From Paracoccus mutanolyticus (GTDB lineage Bacteria; Pseudomonadota; Alphaproteobacteria; Rhodobacterales; Rhodobacteraceae): DNA of 64,000 bases. Below, in pieces: positions 1 to 11,403 of the stretch (the first letter of the stretch is position 1; the number at the start of each line of letters is the position of its first letter). The stretch is taken from contig NZ_CP030239.1 of the NCBI RefSeq assembly GCF_003285265.1, positions 2,208,501-2,272,500 on the forward strand, read 5' to 3'. The notes beneath the pieces were generated by a model. That model saw nothing but the letters and a program-made list of their open reading frames with translations, was not told the origin of the DNA and made no database searches. The translations under genes and the position numbers were made by a program.

Positions 1-450
1 TCCGCACCCCAGGAAAACGCTGGATCGACCACCACCGAACGCGGCACGAACGGCGCGCTGTCGCGCGGATCGAAGCTGAGATCGGCGGCCGGGTCGCGGG
101 CGCGATAGCCCAGCAGCGCGTCGTGCTGGACCGGGCTGCCCGTCAGGCGCTTGGCATAGGGGTCGATCAGCAGCTTGTTGGGGTTGAAGCGGTGCCCCTG
201 CGCGGGCACATAGGGCCCATCCACGCGATAGCCGTATTTCTGCCCCGGACGCAGCCCGGGGATATAGCCGTGCCAGACATGGCCGTCGCGTTCGGGCAGG
301 TCCAGCCGGGTTCCCTGCCGGCGCGTCGAACAGGCACAGCTGGACGCGGCTGCCATGCTGGGAAAACAGCGCGAAATTGACCCCCGCGCCATCGAAGCTG
401 GCGCCAAGCGGCGCCGGATGGCCTGCGGTGATGGTGGGGCTGCGGTTCAT
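1..450 (-). CDS. glgX: Glycogen debranching enzyme GlgX, N-terminal part, frameshifted
   Basis: GlgX removes alpha-1,6 branches from glycogen after phosphorylase trimming. The ATG at 450 overlaps the glgA stop in an ATGA, so translation is probably coupled. The first ~40 residues ([14 protein letters not shown]) match the N-terminal CBM48-like domain. The frame is then lost near 310-325, and the next frame continues with [25 protein letters not shown] and HRFNPNKLL, which are clear GlgX sequence up to the window edge. The break looks like a single-base error. The gene continues beyond base 1, so the GH13 catalytic domain is not visible. Identity is firm; functionality cannot be judged. Confidence 0.85.
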   Translation of the reverse strand, partial: MNRSPTITAGHPAPLGASFDGAGVNFALFSQHGSRVQLCLFDAPAGNPAGPARTRRPCLARLYPRAASGAEIRLSRGWALCARAGAPLQPQQAADRPLCQAPDGQPGPARRAAGLSRPRPGRRSQLRSARQRAVRAAFGGGRSSVFLGCG

Positions 451-1877
451 TCGGGGGCGATCAGCCTGTCGTAAAGCCGGGCGTAGGCCGCGGCCGACTG
501 GTCCCAGCCGACGGGTTGCGCCATGGCGTTGCGCTGAATCCGGGACCACACCCTGGGCTGGCTGTAAAGCCTGCACAGGTTGGCCAGCGCATTGCGCAGC
601 GCCTCTGCCGTCACCGGGGCAAATTGCAGCCCGGTTGCCACGCCGCGCGCCAGGGCGGCGGGCGAGGCGTTGATGACCGTGTCGGCCAGCCCCCCGGTCA
701 GCGCGACCAGCGGCACGGTGCCATAGCGCAGCCCGTAAAGCTGGGTCAGGCCGCAGGGTTCGAACCGCGAGGGGACCAGGATCGCGTCGGCGCCCGCCAT
801 CATCCGGTGCGACAGCGCCTCGTCATAGCCGATGCGGACGGCGACGTTGGGCTGCTGCCAGGCCAGGTCGCGGAACGCATCCTCGAGCCAGCGCTCGCCC
901 GAGCCCAGCAGCGCCAGCTGCCCGCCCCGTTCCAGAAGCACCGGCAACGCGTCGAGCACGAGGTCCAGCCCCTTCTGATGCGTCATGCGCGAGACGATGA
1001 TGCACAGCGGGCCTTCGGCCGGGGGCAGGTCCAGTTCGTCCCGCAGCGCGGCCTTGTTCGCGCGCTTGCCCTGGGGCTGCGCATAGGGCTGGATCAGCGG
1101 GTCGGCGGCCGGATCCCAGGCCTGGGCGTCGATGCCGTTCAGGATGCCCGTCAGGCTGCCCCGGCGGGCGCGCATCATCCCGTCCATGCCCATGCCGAAT
1201 TCGGGCGTCATCAGCTCCTCGGCGTAGCGCGGCGAGACGGTGGTCAGCACGTCCGCGCCGACAAGCCCCGCCTTGAGCGCCGAGACCTGGCCCCAGAACT
1301 CGTATCCGCCCGGGTGAAAGCGCCAGGGGTCCAGCCGCAGCGACGGGATGCGCTCGGGGCCGGTCGCGCCGTGAAAGGCGATGTTGTGGATGGTCAGCAC
1401 GCTGCGCACGTCCCGCGTGCCCATGTAGGACAGGTATTCGGTCATGAACCCGGCCTGCCAGTCGTGCCCGTGCAGGACCTGGGGCCGCCAGTCCCCGGCC
1501 CCATGGGTCGCCACATGGGCCGCGACCCAGGACAGCGCGGCGAAGCGTTCGGGATTGTCGGGCCAGTCCTGGCCGCTGGGCGCCAGATAGGGCCCGCCGG
1601 CCCGGTCGTAAAGGTGCGGCGCCTCGATCGCCAGCAGGTCGAGGCCCGCCGCCGTACCCGCCAGCAACCGTCCCGGTTCCCCGAACAGGTCGTCGAAATC
1701 GGCCACCGGCTCGGCCCCGGACAGGGCGGTCATCACCGCCGGATATCCGGGCAGCAGCGTGCGCATCCGCACGCCTTCGGCCGCCAGCGCCGCGGGCAGG
1801 GCGCCTGCCACATCGGCAAGCCCCCCCGTCTTGATCAGGGGTGCGCATTCCGAGGCGACCGAAAGAACCTGCGTCAT
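447..1877 (-). CDS. glgA: Glycogen synthase GlgA (ADP-glucose type)
   Basis: Transfers glucose from ADP-glucose to the growing alpha-1,4-glucan, in the cytosol. The 476-residue length is normal for bacterial GlgA. The N-terminus shows the ADP-glucose-binding KTGG motif (about residues 16-19, then LADV). The second Rossmann half has [10 protein letters not shown] and the C-terminal [18 protein letters not shown] signature of GT5 enzymes. A purine-rich AAGGGG lies just before the ATG. It is third in the minus-strand operon glgB-glgC-glgA-glgX, 88 bp downstream of glgC and overlapping glgX by 4 bp. The reading frame is intact. Confidence 0.96.
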   Translation of the reverse strand: MTQVLSVASECAPLIKTGGLADVAGALPAALAAEGVRMRTLLPGYPAVMTALSGAEPVADFDDLFGEPGRLLAGTAAGLDLLAIEAPHLYDRAGGPYLAPSGQDWPDNPERFAALSWVAAHVATHGAGDWRPQVLHGHDWQAGFMTEYLSYMGTRDVRSVLTIHNIAFHGATGPERIPSLRLDPWRFHPGGYEFWGQVSALKAGLVGADVLTTVSPRYAEELMTPEFGMGMDGMMRARRGSLTGILNGIDAQAWDPAADPLIQPYAQPQGKRANKAALRDELDLPPAEGPLCIIVSRMTHQKGLDLVLDALPVLLERGGQLALLGSGERWLEDAFRDLAWQQPNVAVRIGYDEALSHRMMAGADAILVPSRFEPCGLTQLYGLRYGTVPLVALTGGLADTVINASPAALARGVATGLQFAPVTAEALRNALANLCRLYSQPRVWSRIQRNAMAQPVGWDQSAAAYARLYDRLIAPE

Positions 1878-1965
1878 GAGAAACCCCTTTGTTGAAACAG
1901 CGACCCGACGCGTCAGAGCAAAGCGCAGAAAGATGAATTCACGGTAAACGGCGATGCGCCGCCGG

Positions 1966-3225
1966 TTACAACTCTGCGGCGCGCCGGTCCAGCATGTCCT
2001 GGGTGATCAGCACGATGCCGCGTTCCGTGACGCGGAACCACTTGGCGTCTTCGGCCGGGTCCTCGCCCACGACCAGGCCTTCGGGAATGACGACGCCGCG
2101 GTCGATCACCACGTTGCGCAGGTGCGCGCTGCGGTGGACCGTCACATAGGGCAGCACCACCGCGTGATCCAGCACCGCATAGCTGTTGGTGTGGACCTGC
2201 GTGAACAACAGCGAATTGCGGATCTCGGTCCCCGAGACGATGCAGCCCCCCGACACCATGGACGAGATCGCCACCCCGCGCCGGCCCTTTTCGTCATGGA
2301 TGAACTTGGCGGGGGGCGTCATCACCGCATTGGTCCAGATCGGCCAGTCGTGGTCCCACAGGTTCAGGTCGGGGGTAAAGTCGGTCAGGTCGATGTTGGC
2401 CTGCCAGAAGGCGTCGACCGTGCCCACGTCCTTCCAATAGGCGGGGCCGCCCTCGGCGCGCACGCAGGAGATGTCGAAGCGGTGCGCCATCGCCTTGCCG
2501 TTCCTGACGATGTCCGGGATCAGGTCGTTGCCGAAATCGTGGCTGGAGTTCGGGTCCTGGGCGTCCTGTAGCAACAGGTCGCGCAGATACGCCCAGTTGA
2601 AGACATAGATCCCCATCGAGGCCAGCGCATGGTCGGGATCGCCCGGCATGGCGGGCGGATCGGCCGGCTTTTCCAGGAACGAGGTGATGCGCCCGGTATC
2701 GTCCACGGCCATCACGCCAAAGGCCGTCGCCTCGAGCCGGGGGACAGTCAGGCAGCCGACGGTCACGTCCGCGCCGCTTTCGACATGCTCGCGCAGCATG
2801 ATTTCGTAATCCATCTTGTAGATGTGATCGCCCGCCAGGATGACGATGTAATCCACGTCATAGCTGTCGACGATGTCGATGTTCTGGGTCACGGCGTCGG
2901 CGGTGCCGCGATACCAGTGTTCCTCGGACATGCGCTGACTGGCGGGCAGGATGTCCAGAAATTCGTTGCGTTCCGGGCGAAAGAAGTTCCAGCCCCGCTG
3001 GACGTGCCGGATCAGGCTGTGGGCCTTGTATTGCGTGGCGACCGCGATCTTGCGGATGCCCGAGTTCATCGCGTTCGACAGCGCGAAGTCGATGATCCGC
3101 GTCTTGCCGCCGAAATAGACGGCAGGCTTGACCCGCCGATCGGTCAGTTCGCGCAGGCGCGAGCCGCGCCCCCCGGCCAGCACGAAGGCCATGGCCCTGC
3201 GCGTCAGGCGTCGTTGTTCCACCAT
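1966..3225 (-). CDS. glgC: Glucose-1-phosphate adenylyltransferase GlgC
   Basis: Makes ADP-glucose from ATP and glucose-1-phosphate, the committed step of bacterial glycogen synthesis. The protein has 419 residues, the usual size. The nucleotidyltransferase motif AGGRGSRL is near residue 20, followed by KPAVYFGGK and the catalytic-region sequence GDHIYKMDY. The C-terminal part is a left-handed beta-helix ([22 protein letters not shown]). A GGAGGG Shine-Dalgarno precedes the ATG. It lies between glgB (25 bp upstream) and glgA. Family members are controlled allosterically by central metabolites such as fructose-6-phosphate, pyruvate and AMP; which one applies here cannot be read from sequence. 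Confidence 0.96.
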   Translation of the reverse strand: MVEQRRLTRRAMAFVLAGGRGSRLRELTDRRVKPAVYFGGKTRIIDFALSNAMNSGIRKIAVATQYKAHSLIRHVQRGWNFFRPERNEFLDILPASQRMSEEHWYRGTADAVTQNIDIVDSYDVDYIVILAGDHIYKMDYEIMLREHVESGADVTVGCLTVPRLEATAFGVMAVDDTGRITSFLEKPADPPAMPGDPDHALASMGIYVFNWAYLRDLLLQDAQDPNSSHDFGNDLIPDIVRNGKAMAHRFDISCVRAEGGPAYWKDVGTVDAFWQANIDLTDFTPDLNLWDHDWPIWTNAVMTPPAKFIHDEKGRRGVAISSMVSGGCIVSGTEIRNSLLFTQVHTNSYAVLDHAVVLPYVTVHRSAHLRNVVIDRGVVIPEGLVVGEDPAEDAKWFRVTERGIVLITQDMLDRRAAEL

Positions 3226-3250
3226 TGAAAGACCCTCCCTTGAACCCGGA

Positions 3251-5422
3251 TCACCCTGTTTCCCCGGCCACCAGCACCACGACCGACAGCGGCGGCAGGG
3301 TCAGCGCGGCCGAGGCGGGCTGCCCGTCGAGCGGTCCGCCCTTTGCCTCGACACCGCCCAGGTTGCCCTGGCCGCTGCCGCCGTAAACGCTGGCGTCGGT
3401 GTTGATGGCCTCGCGCCAATGACCCGTGCGGGGCAGGCCGATGCGAAAGCCGTGGCGCGGCACCGGGGTCATGTTGCAGATGACCGCGGCCGGGGCATCG
3501 CCCGTGTCCCCCAGGCGCAGCCAGGCCAGGATCGACTGGTCGGGATCGTTCCGAAGCCAGGCAAAGCCCTCGGGGTCGGCGTCCCCGACGTGCAGCGCGG
3601 GCGTTTCGCGGTAAAGCCGGTTCAGGTCGCGCACCAGGTCGCTGAGGCCACGGTTCAGCGGCTTTTCGGCCGCCTGCCAGTTCAGCTCGCCATTGTGGTT
3701 CCATTCCTCGGGCTGGCCGAATTCGCAGCCCATGAAGATGAGCTTCTTGCCGGGATGGCACCACATGAAACCGTAATAGGCGCGCAGGTTCGCGAATTGC
3801 TGCCAGGCGTCGCCGGGCATCTTGCGCAGCATGCTGCCCTTGCCGTGGACCACCTCGTCATGGCTGATCGGCAGGATGAAATTCTCTGAAAACGCATAGA
3901 CCATGCCGAAGGTCATCAGGTCGTGGTGGTATTTGCGGTAAATGGGCTCGCGCGCCATGTAGCGCAGCGTGTCGTTCATCCAGCCCATGTTCCACTTGTA
4001 GCCAAAGCCCAGGCCTCCGGTATCGACGGGGGCCGAGACCTTGGGAAAGCTGGTGCTTTCCTCGGCCACGGTCATGATGCCGGGCACCTCGCCATAGGTG
4101 GCGACGTTCATCTGCTGCAGAAAGGCGATCGCCTCGTAGTTCTCGCGGCCGCCGTCCTTGTTGGGCACCCATTCGCCGGCCCGGCGCGAATAGTCGCGAT
4201 ACAGCATCGACGCCACCGCATCCACCCGCAGTCCGTCGATGTGGTATTCCTTGAACCAGTACAGCGCATTGGCGATCAGGAAGTTCTGCACCTCGGTCCG
4301 GCCGTAGTTGTAGATCAAGGTGTTCCAGTCCTGGTGGAAGCCCTCGCGCGGGTCGGCATGTTCGTAAAGCGCGGTGCCGTCGAACCGCGCGAGCCCATGC
4401 GCGTCGGTCGGGAAATGCCCCGGCACCCAGTCCAGGATCACCCCCAGGCCCGCCCGGTGCGCCGCATCGACCAGGTCGCGGAATTCATGCGGGGGACCGA
4501 AGCGGATGGTGGGCGCGTAAAGCCCGACCGGCTGGTAGCCCCAGGACCCATCAAAGGGAAACTCGCTGACCGGCATCAGCTCGATATGGGTGAATCCCAG
4601 GTCGCGGACATAGGGGATCAGGTCGCGGGCCAGTTCCTTGTAGGACAGGAAGCGCCCGTCCTGGTCCAGCCGCCGCCGCCAGCTGCCCAGGTGCACCTCG
4701 TAGATGGACACCGGGGCGCGGCGGTCCTGCGCGGCGGCACGGCGCTCGATCCAGTCGCCGTCATGCCAGCCGTAACCGCGGATGTCGCGCACCACGCTGG
4801 CCTTTTGCGGCGGGTGCTGGCTGCCGAACCCGACCGGATCGGCCTTGAGGATCACGTCGCCCTGCGCATCCAGGATCTCGTATTTGTAAAGCGCGCCCTC
4901 GGCCAGGTCGGGCAGAAAGATCTCCCACACGCCACTGCCGCCCAGACGGCGCATCGGATGCATGCGCCCGTCCCAGCGGTTGAAGTCCCCCACGACCGAA
5001 ACGCGCCGGGCATTCGGCGCCCAGACAGCGAAATGCGTTCCCGGAACGCCCTGATGGGTCGTCACATGCGCCCCCAAGGCGTCCCACAGGCGGCGGTGCG
5101 TGCCTTCGCCGATCAGGTGCAGGTCGATGTCGCCCAGGACCGGGCCGAATCGATAGGGGTCCTGGAACTGCCATTCGCGTCCGCTGCCTGCCCGTGCCTT
5201 CAGCACATAGTCCCCGGGCGGGATCGGGCCGCCGAACAGGTCGCCGCCCAGCCGGGGCAGGGGCGTCTCGGCCCCGTCCGTCACGGCCCAGAGGGCCGCC
5301 AGGTCGGGGTGGAACACCGTCAGCCACCGGCTGTCGCCACGATCATGGGGGCCCAGGATCTGGAAGGGTCGGTCGCAGCACCCCGATTGCAGTGCGGCCC
5401 GGTCGCTGTCCTTCAGTTGCAA
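3251..5422 (-). CDS. glgB: 1,4-alpha-glucan branching enzyme GlgB
   Basis: Introduces alpha-1,6 branch points in glycogen. The 723-residue protein has the expected order: N-terminal domain and CBM48 ([18 protein letters not shown] around residues 130-150), GH13_9 barrel with catalytic Asp in DGLRVDAV, Glu in TVAEEST and the transition-state Asp in [13 protein letters not shown], then a C-terminal beta domain. The best start is an unusual TTG at 5422, supported by a GAGGAG Shine-Dalgarno seven bases upstream. The only nearby ATG is in another frame that stops after 11 codons. It is first in the glg operon and divergent from the alpha-glucosidase gene across 140 bp. Confidence 0.95.
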   Translation of the reverse strand: MQLKDSDRAALQSGCCDRPFQILGPHDRGDSRWLTVFHPDLAALWAVTDGAETPLPRLGGDLFGGPIPPGDYVLKARAGSGREWQFQDPYRFGPVLGDIDLHLIGEGTHRRLWDALGAHVTTHQGVPGTHFAVWAPNARRVSVVGDFNRWDGRMHPMRRLGGSGVWEIFLPDLAEGALYKYEILDAQGDVILKADPVGFGSQHPPQKASVVRDIRGYGWHDGDWIERRAAAQDRRAPVSIYEVHLGSWRRRLDQDGRFLSYKELARDLIPYVRDLGFTHIELMPVSEFPFDGSWGYQPVGLYAPTIRFGPPHEFRDLVDAAHRAGLGVILDWVPGHFPTDAHGLARFDGTALYEHADPREGFHQDWNTLIYNYGRTEVQNFLIANALYWFKEYHIDGLRVDAVASMLYRDYSRRAGEWVPNKDGGRENYEAIAFLQQMNVATYGEVPGIMTVAEESTSFPKVSAPVDTGGLGFGYKWNMGWMNDTLRYMAREPIYRKYHHDLMTFGMVYAFSENFILPISHDEVVHGKGSMLRKMPGDAWQQFANLRAYYGFMWCHPGKKLIFMGCEFGQPEEWNHNGELNWQAAEKPLNRGLSDLVRDLNRLYRETPALHVGDADPEGFAWLRNDPDQSILAWLRLGDTGDAPAAVICNMTPVPRHGFRIGLPRTGHWREAINTDASVYGGSGQGNLGGVEAKGGPLDGQPASAALTLPPLSVVVLVAGETG

Positions 5423-5562
5423 GGCGGGGCTCCTCGTGCCGTTTCCATCACTCTAGCGCAGGTGCAGTTTCAGACAATCTCCGGTGCAACGTTTTACCGG
5501 CCTTTGCGGTTCAGGATCGGGCGTGGTTCAGTGAACCCGAATCCGGCGCAAAGGGGATCGGC

Positions 5563-7163
5563 ATGCAGGAGTGGTGGCGCGACGCGGTGATCTATCAGAT
5601 CTATCCGCGAAGCTTTCAGGACAGCAACGGCGACGGTATCGGGGACCTGCCCGGCATCACGCAACGGCTGGATCATGTGGCCGGGCTGGGGGCGGATGCG
5701 ATCTGGCTGTCGCCGATCTTCACCTCGCCGATGAAGGACATGGGCTATGACGTGTCGGACTATACCGACATCGACCCGCTGTTCGGCACCCTGGCCGATT
5801 TCGACGCGCTGGTCGCGCGGGCCCACGAACTGGGGCTGAAGGTCATCATCGACCAGGTCATCAGCCACTCCAGCGACAAGCACCCGTGGTTCGTCGAAAG
5901 CCGGCGCGACCGCACCAACCCGCGCGCCGACTGGTATGTCTGGGCCGATCCCAAGCCCGACGGCACGCCGCCGAACAACTGGCCGTCGGTCTTCGGCGGC
6001 CCGGCCTGGGAATGGGAGCCGCGGCGGCGCCAGTATTACCTGCACAACTTCCTGATCGAGCAGCCCGACCTGAACCTGTGGAACCCCGAGGTGCAGGACG
6101 CGCTGCTGGCCGCCATGCGCTTCTGGCTGGAGCGCGGGGTGGACGGGTTCCGGCTGGATACGGTGAACTATTACTTCCACGACCGCCACCTGCGCGACAA
6201 TCCCTTCAACCCCGACCATACGGCGCCGGACACCTATGGCTTCCAGATCCCGCTGTTTTCCAAGAACCAGCCGGAAAACCTGGCGTTCCTGCGGCGGCTG
6301 CGGGCCCAGACGGACGAATTCGACGGCCGCATGATGGTGGGCGAGGTCGGCGACGGCGGGCAGTCCGCGATCAACATCATGGCCGCCTATACCGAAGGCG
6401 CCGACCGGCTGCACATGTGCTATTCCTTCGAGATGCTCAGCCCCGACTTCACCGCCGGCCATTTCCGCAAGGTGATCGAGGGCGTGCGCGAAGGCGCGCC
6501 GCACGGCCACAGTTGCTGGAGCTTTTCCAACCACGACGTGATGCGCCATGTCACCCGCTGGGCGCCCCATGCCAAAAGCCCCGAGGCGCTGGCGCGCCAG
6601 GCCATCGCCATGCTTGCGTCCTTTCCCGGCACTGTCTGCCTGATCAGGGCGAGGAACTGGGCCAGACCCAGACGGAGCTGGTCTATGAGGAACTGACCGA
6701 CCCGCCTGCGCTGCGCTTCTGGCCCGAGATCAAGGGCCGCGACGGCTGCCGCACTCCCATGGTCTGGGAGGCGGCCGCCGCGAACGCCGGCTTTTCGTCG
6801 GGCGCGCCCTGGTTGCCCGTCAAGCCCGAGCAGGCCGCCCGGGCGCTGGACGCCCAAGGCAACGACGGCGTGCTGGCCGCCTATCGCGCGACGCTGGCCT
6901 TCCGCAAGGGACAGCCCGCGCTGCGCTGGGGGGATGTGGCGTTCCTGGACCTGCCCGAGCCCATCCTGGCCTTTCGCCGGATGCTCGACGGGTCCGAGAT
7001 CACCTGCGTCTTCAACCTGTCCAAGGAACCTGCCTCGCTGCGGGTCAAGGGCAAGCCCAGCCTGATCGGGCCGGGGTCCGGCAGGATCGCGGGCTCGGTC
7101 CTGTCGCTGCCTCCGAACGGCTTTGCCTGGCTGGCCGGCGCGGGGGTCGTGCTGTCGGCGTGA
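5563..7163 (+). CDS. GH13 alpha-glucosidase, one frameshift
   Basis: Probably hydrolyses terminal alpha-glucosidic bonds of malto-oligosaccharides or sucrose-like sugars in the cytosol. From the ATG at 5563 (WWRDAVIYQIYPRSF) the oligo-1,6-glucosidase/alpha-glucosidase hallmarks follow: GADAIWLSPIF, the nucleophile Asp in GFRLDTVN, the acid/base Glu in MVGEVGD and SNHDV. Near 6642 the frame breaks: a TAT codon expected before CAG GGC GAG has lost one T, and the other frame carries on (QGEELGQTQTEL) to a C-terminal beta domain ending at 7163. Corrected length is about 533 residues, normal for the family. Divergence from glgB suggests a shared role in alpha-glucan metabolism. Substrate is uncertain. 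Confidence 0.9.
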
Positions 7164-7380
7164 TGGGAGCGCCTGTTCTTGCCCCGAGGACGCAAGGCAG
7201 GGCCACACGAGGGCAAGGGCTCTCGGCAGGACGGGCGTTACCGTAAGACCTGGGGCATGGACCAAGCATTCCCCGGCGGGGGATCTGGTCGTCCCGGCGT
7301 GTGGCGGCCTTGGCGGATGACTGCGGGTGCCGGCGTCCACGAGTCCAGACGCCTGGACCTGGCGGCTGATGTGTGCTGGC

Positions 7381-7413
7381 AGGGGAGACCGTGCACGTCG
7401 CACGGCCTCCCCT
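7381..7413 (-). terminator. Strong hairpin downstream of the RTX-like gene
   Basis: Seven plus six paired bases with one bulge mismatch (AGGGGAG, then CCGTGC, around a 5-nt loop) lie 9 bp past the minus-strand stop at 7422. On the minus strand a T-run is absent, so it may act as a transcript-end hairpin rather than a classical intrinsic terminator. The preceding stretch 7164-7380 shows no gene. Confidence 0.5.
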
Positions 7414-7421
7414 TTGCTGGC

Positions 7422-8561
7422 TCAGAAGTCGAAGACGTGCGACAGCAGGATGGTATCGCCGCCGCCAAAGTTCAGCAGCGTGCCCTGGCCGTTTTCAGAG
7501 ACGGAATAGTGGCGCCCGCCCAGGTCCAGCCGGTCGATGCCGACGTCGAAGCCCAGCACCGTGTCGGCACCGTGGCCCGCGCGGAAAATCAGCGTGTCGG
7601 CATCGCCGCGCCGCGTCGCGCGGAAAGAAGTCGCCATTGGCCGAGATCAGGTCGTTGCCCCGCCCGCCGGTGATCGTGTCGCGGCCTTCGCCCCCTTCAA
7701 GGGTGTCGCGCCCCGCCGAACCGATCAGCACGTCGTTGCCCCAGCGCGTGCCGGCATGGAAACCGGCCGCGTTCAGGCCGATGTCCGCACCCGAGCCGTC
7801 GATCGTGTCCCGGCCTTCATGGGTCCAGACGGTTTCGAACGAACTGAAGCGGGCCGTTTCGGTGGTGCCGGTGAAGTCGATCGTGGCGGTGCCGTTCACG
7901 GCCGAGGTCATCTTGACCGAAACGCCCGTCCCGTCCCAGTCGTGCGCCCAAAGGTTCACCACGTCCGAGCCCGTGCCGCCGTTCAGCACGTCGTTGCCAT
8001 AGGCCAGGCCCTTGGTGCCCGAGTTGCCTTCGGCCGTGCCCTGACCCCAGCGGATGTTGTCGTTGCCGGCGCCGCCGAAGATGGTGTCGTTGCCGCGCGA
8101 CCCGTGATGAAGTCTTCGCCCGCACCGGCCCAGACGCGGTCGTTGCCTTCGCCGGGGTCGATGAAATCGCCCGCGCGCGTGCCGTTGACCTGATCGTTGC
8201 CGCCGCCGGTCCAGATCGAGAGGCCATAGCGGTCCAGCGTCGCCTGGCCGGCGCGCACGATGTCGTTGCCATTGCCCAGAACCAGACGCTCGATTCCGGT
8301 GAAGGTCAGGGTTTCGTTGCCGCGCATCACGGTCCCGTCCTCGGTCGAGGTCAGGTGGATGCGGGTCCCGGCATTGCTTTCGATGAACAGGCGGTCGCCG
8401 CCTGTCTTGGCGCCATAGACGTTGGTGTCATAGGCTTCGCCCGTGTCGCCGCCGTGGATGGTGGCCGAACCGCCGCTGTAGTGGAATTCGTCCGCCCCAC
8501 CAAGACCCCAGGTCACGAGCCGCGCGGCAATGGTGATGCTGTCATTACGTTCTGTAGGCAT
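7422..8561 (-). CDS. RTX-like (hemolysin-type calcium-binding repeat) protein, two frameshifts
   Basis: A small acidic protein of about 380 residues once the frames are joined. It contains many nonapeptide-like GGxGxD repeats (GGGNDQVNG, GEGNDRVWAG, GGTGSDVVN, GGRGNDLISANGD), which bind calcium and fold into a beta-roll, and an acidic hydrophobic C-terminus ending in SHVFDF. Such proteins usually leave the cell by type I secretion, but no ABC/HlyD/TolC genes are nearby. There is no Sec signal peptide. Start chosen at ATG 8561 because GGAG lies seven bases upstream; an in-frame ATG 18 bp earlier is poorer. The frame breaks near 8105 (a C lost in a GGC TCG) and near 7613-7632. No enzymatic domain is visible, so its function is unknown. 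Confidence 0.8.
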
Positions 8562-8794
8562 GTCGTCTCCAATACACATCCCGCCTTCGCGGGTGGCATT
8601 TGTCTAAGACGAGCGGTGTTAAATTACACTTAACGGGTTCCCGGCCCAGGGAGCAAAACTGGCGTGTTTATGCTTAAAATCCCGGATTCCGGCAGGTTCT
8701 TGCGCAGCCTCAATCATAAAATACAACAAAATCCGCCGATTATCGGCAGGTTCCCGCCGGTGGCAATTTGTCTGATAACACCAAGGAAGGAAAA

Positions 8795-8871
8795 TGGTAG
8801 CGGAGGAGGGATTTGAACCCCCGACACAAGGATTATGATTCCTCTGCTCTAACCAGCTGAGCTACTCCGCC
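8795..8871 (-). tRNA. tRNA-Met (CAT)
   Basis: Complete 77-nt cloverleaf read on the minus strand. Acceptor GGCGGAG pairs with CTCCGCT, the anticodon stem GAGGA/TCCTT carries loop ATCATAA, and the gene encodes CCA. With CAT it could be elongator Met or lysidine-modified Ile; the acceptor and the similarity to rhodobacterial elongator tRNA-Met favour Met. The 230 bp upstream of the RTX-like gene, between 8562 and 8794, contain no gene but do contain a short GTTAA-N7-TTAAC repeat at 8615-8631. Confidence 0.93.
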
Positions 8872-8951
8872 ACGGGTGCGGGGTAACTACGGCGAGGCGC
8901 GGGAGGCGTCAAGGGGGTCTGCTACGCTTTTTCACCTTTCTCAGCCGCGCA

Positions 8952-9520
8952 TCAGGTCCGGTGCTGCAATCGGCGCAGCGTCTCGGCCAGCATGTCCAGT
9001 TGCTCTTGCTGCTGTGCGATCAGGCGGGCAAGCTGATCGGTGCGAAGCTGGTCCAGCTTTTCGTGCAGCGCCATGATTTCAAGCTCGGCCTTCAGGTTCA
9101 CCTCGTAGTCATGCGCGGCGGCGCGGCGGCCTCGGCCTGCCGGTTCTGGTTGATCAGGACGAAGGGGGCCGGAAGCGCGGCCAGCATCGACAGCATCAGG
9201 TTCAGGAAGATGAACGGATAGGGGTCCAGGGCGTGCCGCCCCATCGTCAGGTTCAGCGCGCACCAGACGGCCAGAAACAGAGCAAACAGGGCGATGAAGG
9301 TCCAGGACCCGCCAAAGCTGGCCACGCGGTCGGCCATGCGGGCGCCAAGGTCGTGGTCGCCGCCGTCCTCGGCGCCGACGTCTCGACTGATCGGCCGGCG
9401 GCTGCCGAGCCGGTCCAGCACGCGCCGTTCCGTCTCGGCCAGGGTGTCGATGTCGCGGCCAAGCCAGCGCGCGGCTGCGGCGGCGCTGCGGTGCGGGTCC
9501 TGCAGACGGGTCTCCTGCAT
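8952..9520 (-). CDS. DUF1003 family inner-membrane protein, one frameshift
   Basis: The N-terminal part (AARWLGRDIDTLAETERRVLDR) leads to two transmembrane segments (TFIALFALFLAVWCALN and FIFLNLMLSMLAALPAPFVL), then QNRQAE and the conserved soluble tail HDYEVNLKAELEI and a coiled-coil-like Q-rich end. This is the DUF1003 layout; the family's function is not established. The tail is in another frame, with the break near 9115-9130 inside a GC-rich run. The ATG at 9520 was chosen because family homology starts there. It lies 50 bp after the gltX stop on the same strand. Confidence 0.85.
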
Positions 9521-9570
9521 GGTCTGGATGCAGACGGCCCCGGCGATGCGGCGCTGGCAAGGCCGTGCGG

Positions 9571-10892
9571 TCAGCCCCGTGCGCGGACCACCTGCAGCAG
9601 CGGCATGACGTCGGACATGTCGGACCATGCGCCTGGCCGGTCAGCGCCTTGCGCAGCGGCATGAACAGCGCCTTGCCCTTGCGGCCGGTGGCCTGCTTGA
9701 CCGCATTGGTGAATTCCCCCCAGGTCGCGTCGCTATAGGGCGGGGGCGGCAGCAGGGTCATCGCCTGGGCGATGAAATCGGCATCCTCGGGGTCGATCTG
9801 CGGTTCGGCCCCCTGCGAAAAGATCTGCCACCAGCCCGCAAGGTCGTCGAGCCGGGTGATGTTCTGCGACGCCACCCGCCAGAAGCGCTCGGCCAGGTCC
9901 GCAGGCACGTCCAGGGCCGCGATGCGGTCCTTGACCGCGTCGAAGGGCAGGGACTGGTTCGCCTCGCGCGTCAGCGGCCACAGGTCCTCGGCGTCGAACT
10001 TGGTGGGCGAGGCGCCGAACTGCGACAGCTCGAAGCCGGCAGCCAGCTCGTCCAGCGACATCTTCAGCTCGACCGGCTGCGAGGAGCCCAGCCGCGCCAT
10101 CAGCGACAGCAGCGCCTCGGGCGCCACCCCCGACTCGCGCAGGTCCTTGATCGCCAGCACGCCCAGGCGCTTGGACAGTTCCTCGCCCTGTGCGCCGGTC
10201 AGAAGGCTGTGATGGGCGAAGGCCGGCGGCGTGGCGCCAAGCGCGCGGATGATCTGGATCTGCGTCGCGGTGTTCGTCACATGGTCGGCGCCGCGCACGA
10301 TATGGGTGACGCCCATGTCGGCGTCATCGACAGAAGACGCGAAGGTATAAAGCACCTGCCCGTCGGCGCGGATCAGAACGGGGTCGGACACGGACGCCGC
10401 GTCGATGGAAATGTCGCCCAGGATGCCGTCCGGCCACTCGATCCGCTCCTGATCCAGCAGGAAGCGCCAATAGCCGTCCCGGCCCTCGGCCCGCAGACGC
10501 GCCTTGTCCTCGTCCGACAGGTTCAGCCCGGCGCGGTCATAGACCGGCGCTTGCCCATGTTCAGCTGCTCTGCGCTTCAGGTCCAGCTCGGTCGGGGTCT
10601 CGAACACCTCGTAAAGCCGGCCGGCGGCACGCAGCCCCTCGGCCGCCTCGGCATAGCGGTCCAGCCGGTCCGACTGGCGTTCGATCCGGTCCCAGGTCAG
10701 GCCCAGCCATTCCAGGTCGCGCTGGATGCCGTCCGCATATTCCTGCTTGGACCGCTCGCGGTCCGTATCGTCGAGGCGCAGGATGAAGGTACCGCCCGCC
10801 TTGCGCGCGATCAGATAGTTCATCAGCGCCGTGCGCAGGTTGCCGACATGGATGTGGCCGGTGGGCGAGGGGGCAAAGCGGGTGGTGGTCAT
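9571..10892 (-). CDS. gltX: Glutamate-tRNA ligase GltX, C-terminal frameshift
   Basis: Charges tRNA-Glu (and, in organisms with GatCAB, tRNA-Gln) with glutamate. Class I motifs are clear: the HIGH equivalent HIHVGN (residues 13-18) in APSPTGHIHV, and the KMSKS equivalent ELSKRLG. About 440 residues when corrected. This is the HIHV-type of the two GluRS paralogues often found in alphaproteobacteria. Near 9622-9626 one base is missing in the codons for HGPD; the alternative frame reads DMSDVMPLLQ to a stop at 9571. Uncorrected, the frame runs on into the DUF1003 gene as an artificial 646-residue fusion. An essential gene broken only in its last 20 codons points to a sequencing error. Confidence 0.95.
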
Positions 10893-10970
10893 GGATGGTC
10901 TCCTGTCGGCTTCGCTCTTTCACAAACGGCGGTTTTTGTCCATATCGGGGCCTAAGGACGAGGTGATGCG

Positions 10971-11378
10971 ATGCTGGACTGGAAGACTGCCGAGGCACCC
11001 GACGCGGCGCTGATCGAGGAAATGGCGCGCGAAGCCATTGCCGCCCTGCCGCCCGAATTCGCCGGCCCCGCCGCGCAGGTCGTGCTGCGGGTCGAGGATT
11101 TCGCGGCCGAGGACGTGCTGGACGAGCTGGAGATCGACGACCCGCTGGACCTGACCGGCCTTTACGACGGGGTGCCGATGACCGAGAAATCGGCCAGCGA
11201 GCCGCAGCATTTCCCCGACACGGTCTGGTTGTTCCGCCGCGCCATCCTGGACGAATGGGCCGCGCGCGGGGATGTCAGCCTAGGCGCGCTGGTGGGCCAT
11301 GTCGTGGTCCACGAATTCGCCCATCACTTCGGCTGGTCGGACGACGATATCGCCGCCATCGACCGCTGGTGGGAATGA
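10971..11378 (+). CDS. Minimal zincin-like metallopeptidase family protein
   Basis: A 135-residue protein with the zinc-binding helix HEFAHH at residues 114-119 and a following Asp/Asp/Ile helix (SDDDIAAID). This matches the short minimal metalloprotease family common in Rhodobacterales (PF06262). It is acidic, has no signal peptide, and its substrate is unknown. It is divergent from gltX across 78 bp and convergent with the next gene. Confidence 0.85.
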   Translation: MLDWKTAEAPDAALIEEMAREAIAALPPEFAGPAAQVVLRVEDFAAEDVLDELEIDDPLDLTGLYDGVPMTEKSASEPQHFPDTVWLFRRAILDEWAARGDVSLGALVGHVVVHEFAHHFGWSDDDIAAIDRWWE

Positions 11379-11403
11379 CCGGGGCCTAGCCCCGCGGCAT
11401 TCC
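11372..11403. terminator. Hairpin between convergent genes
   Basis: Nested inverted repeat GGAATG...CATTCC enclosing GGGGC...GCCCC around CTA. It spans the stop codons of the zincin gene and the oppositely oriented dehydratase/HPPD gene. Position suggests a bidirectional transcript end; there is no T-run. Confidence 0.4.

Noticed and set aside
3923..5590. Long plus-strand frame opposite glgB
   Set aside because: Antisense shadow with atypical composition; glgB motifs are complete on the other strand.
8952..10892. A 646-residue GltX-DUF1003 fusion protein
   Set aside because: It is created by a one-base deletion near 9624 and a second one near 9120; the normal GltX stop and DUF1003 start are present in adjacent frames.
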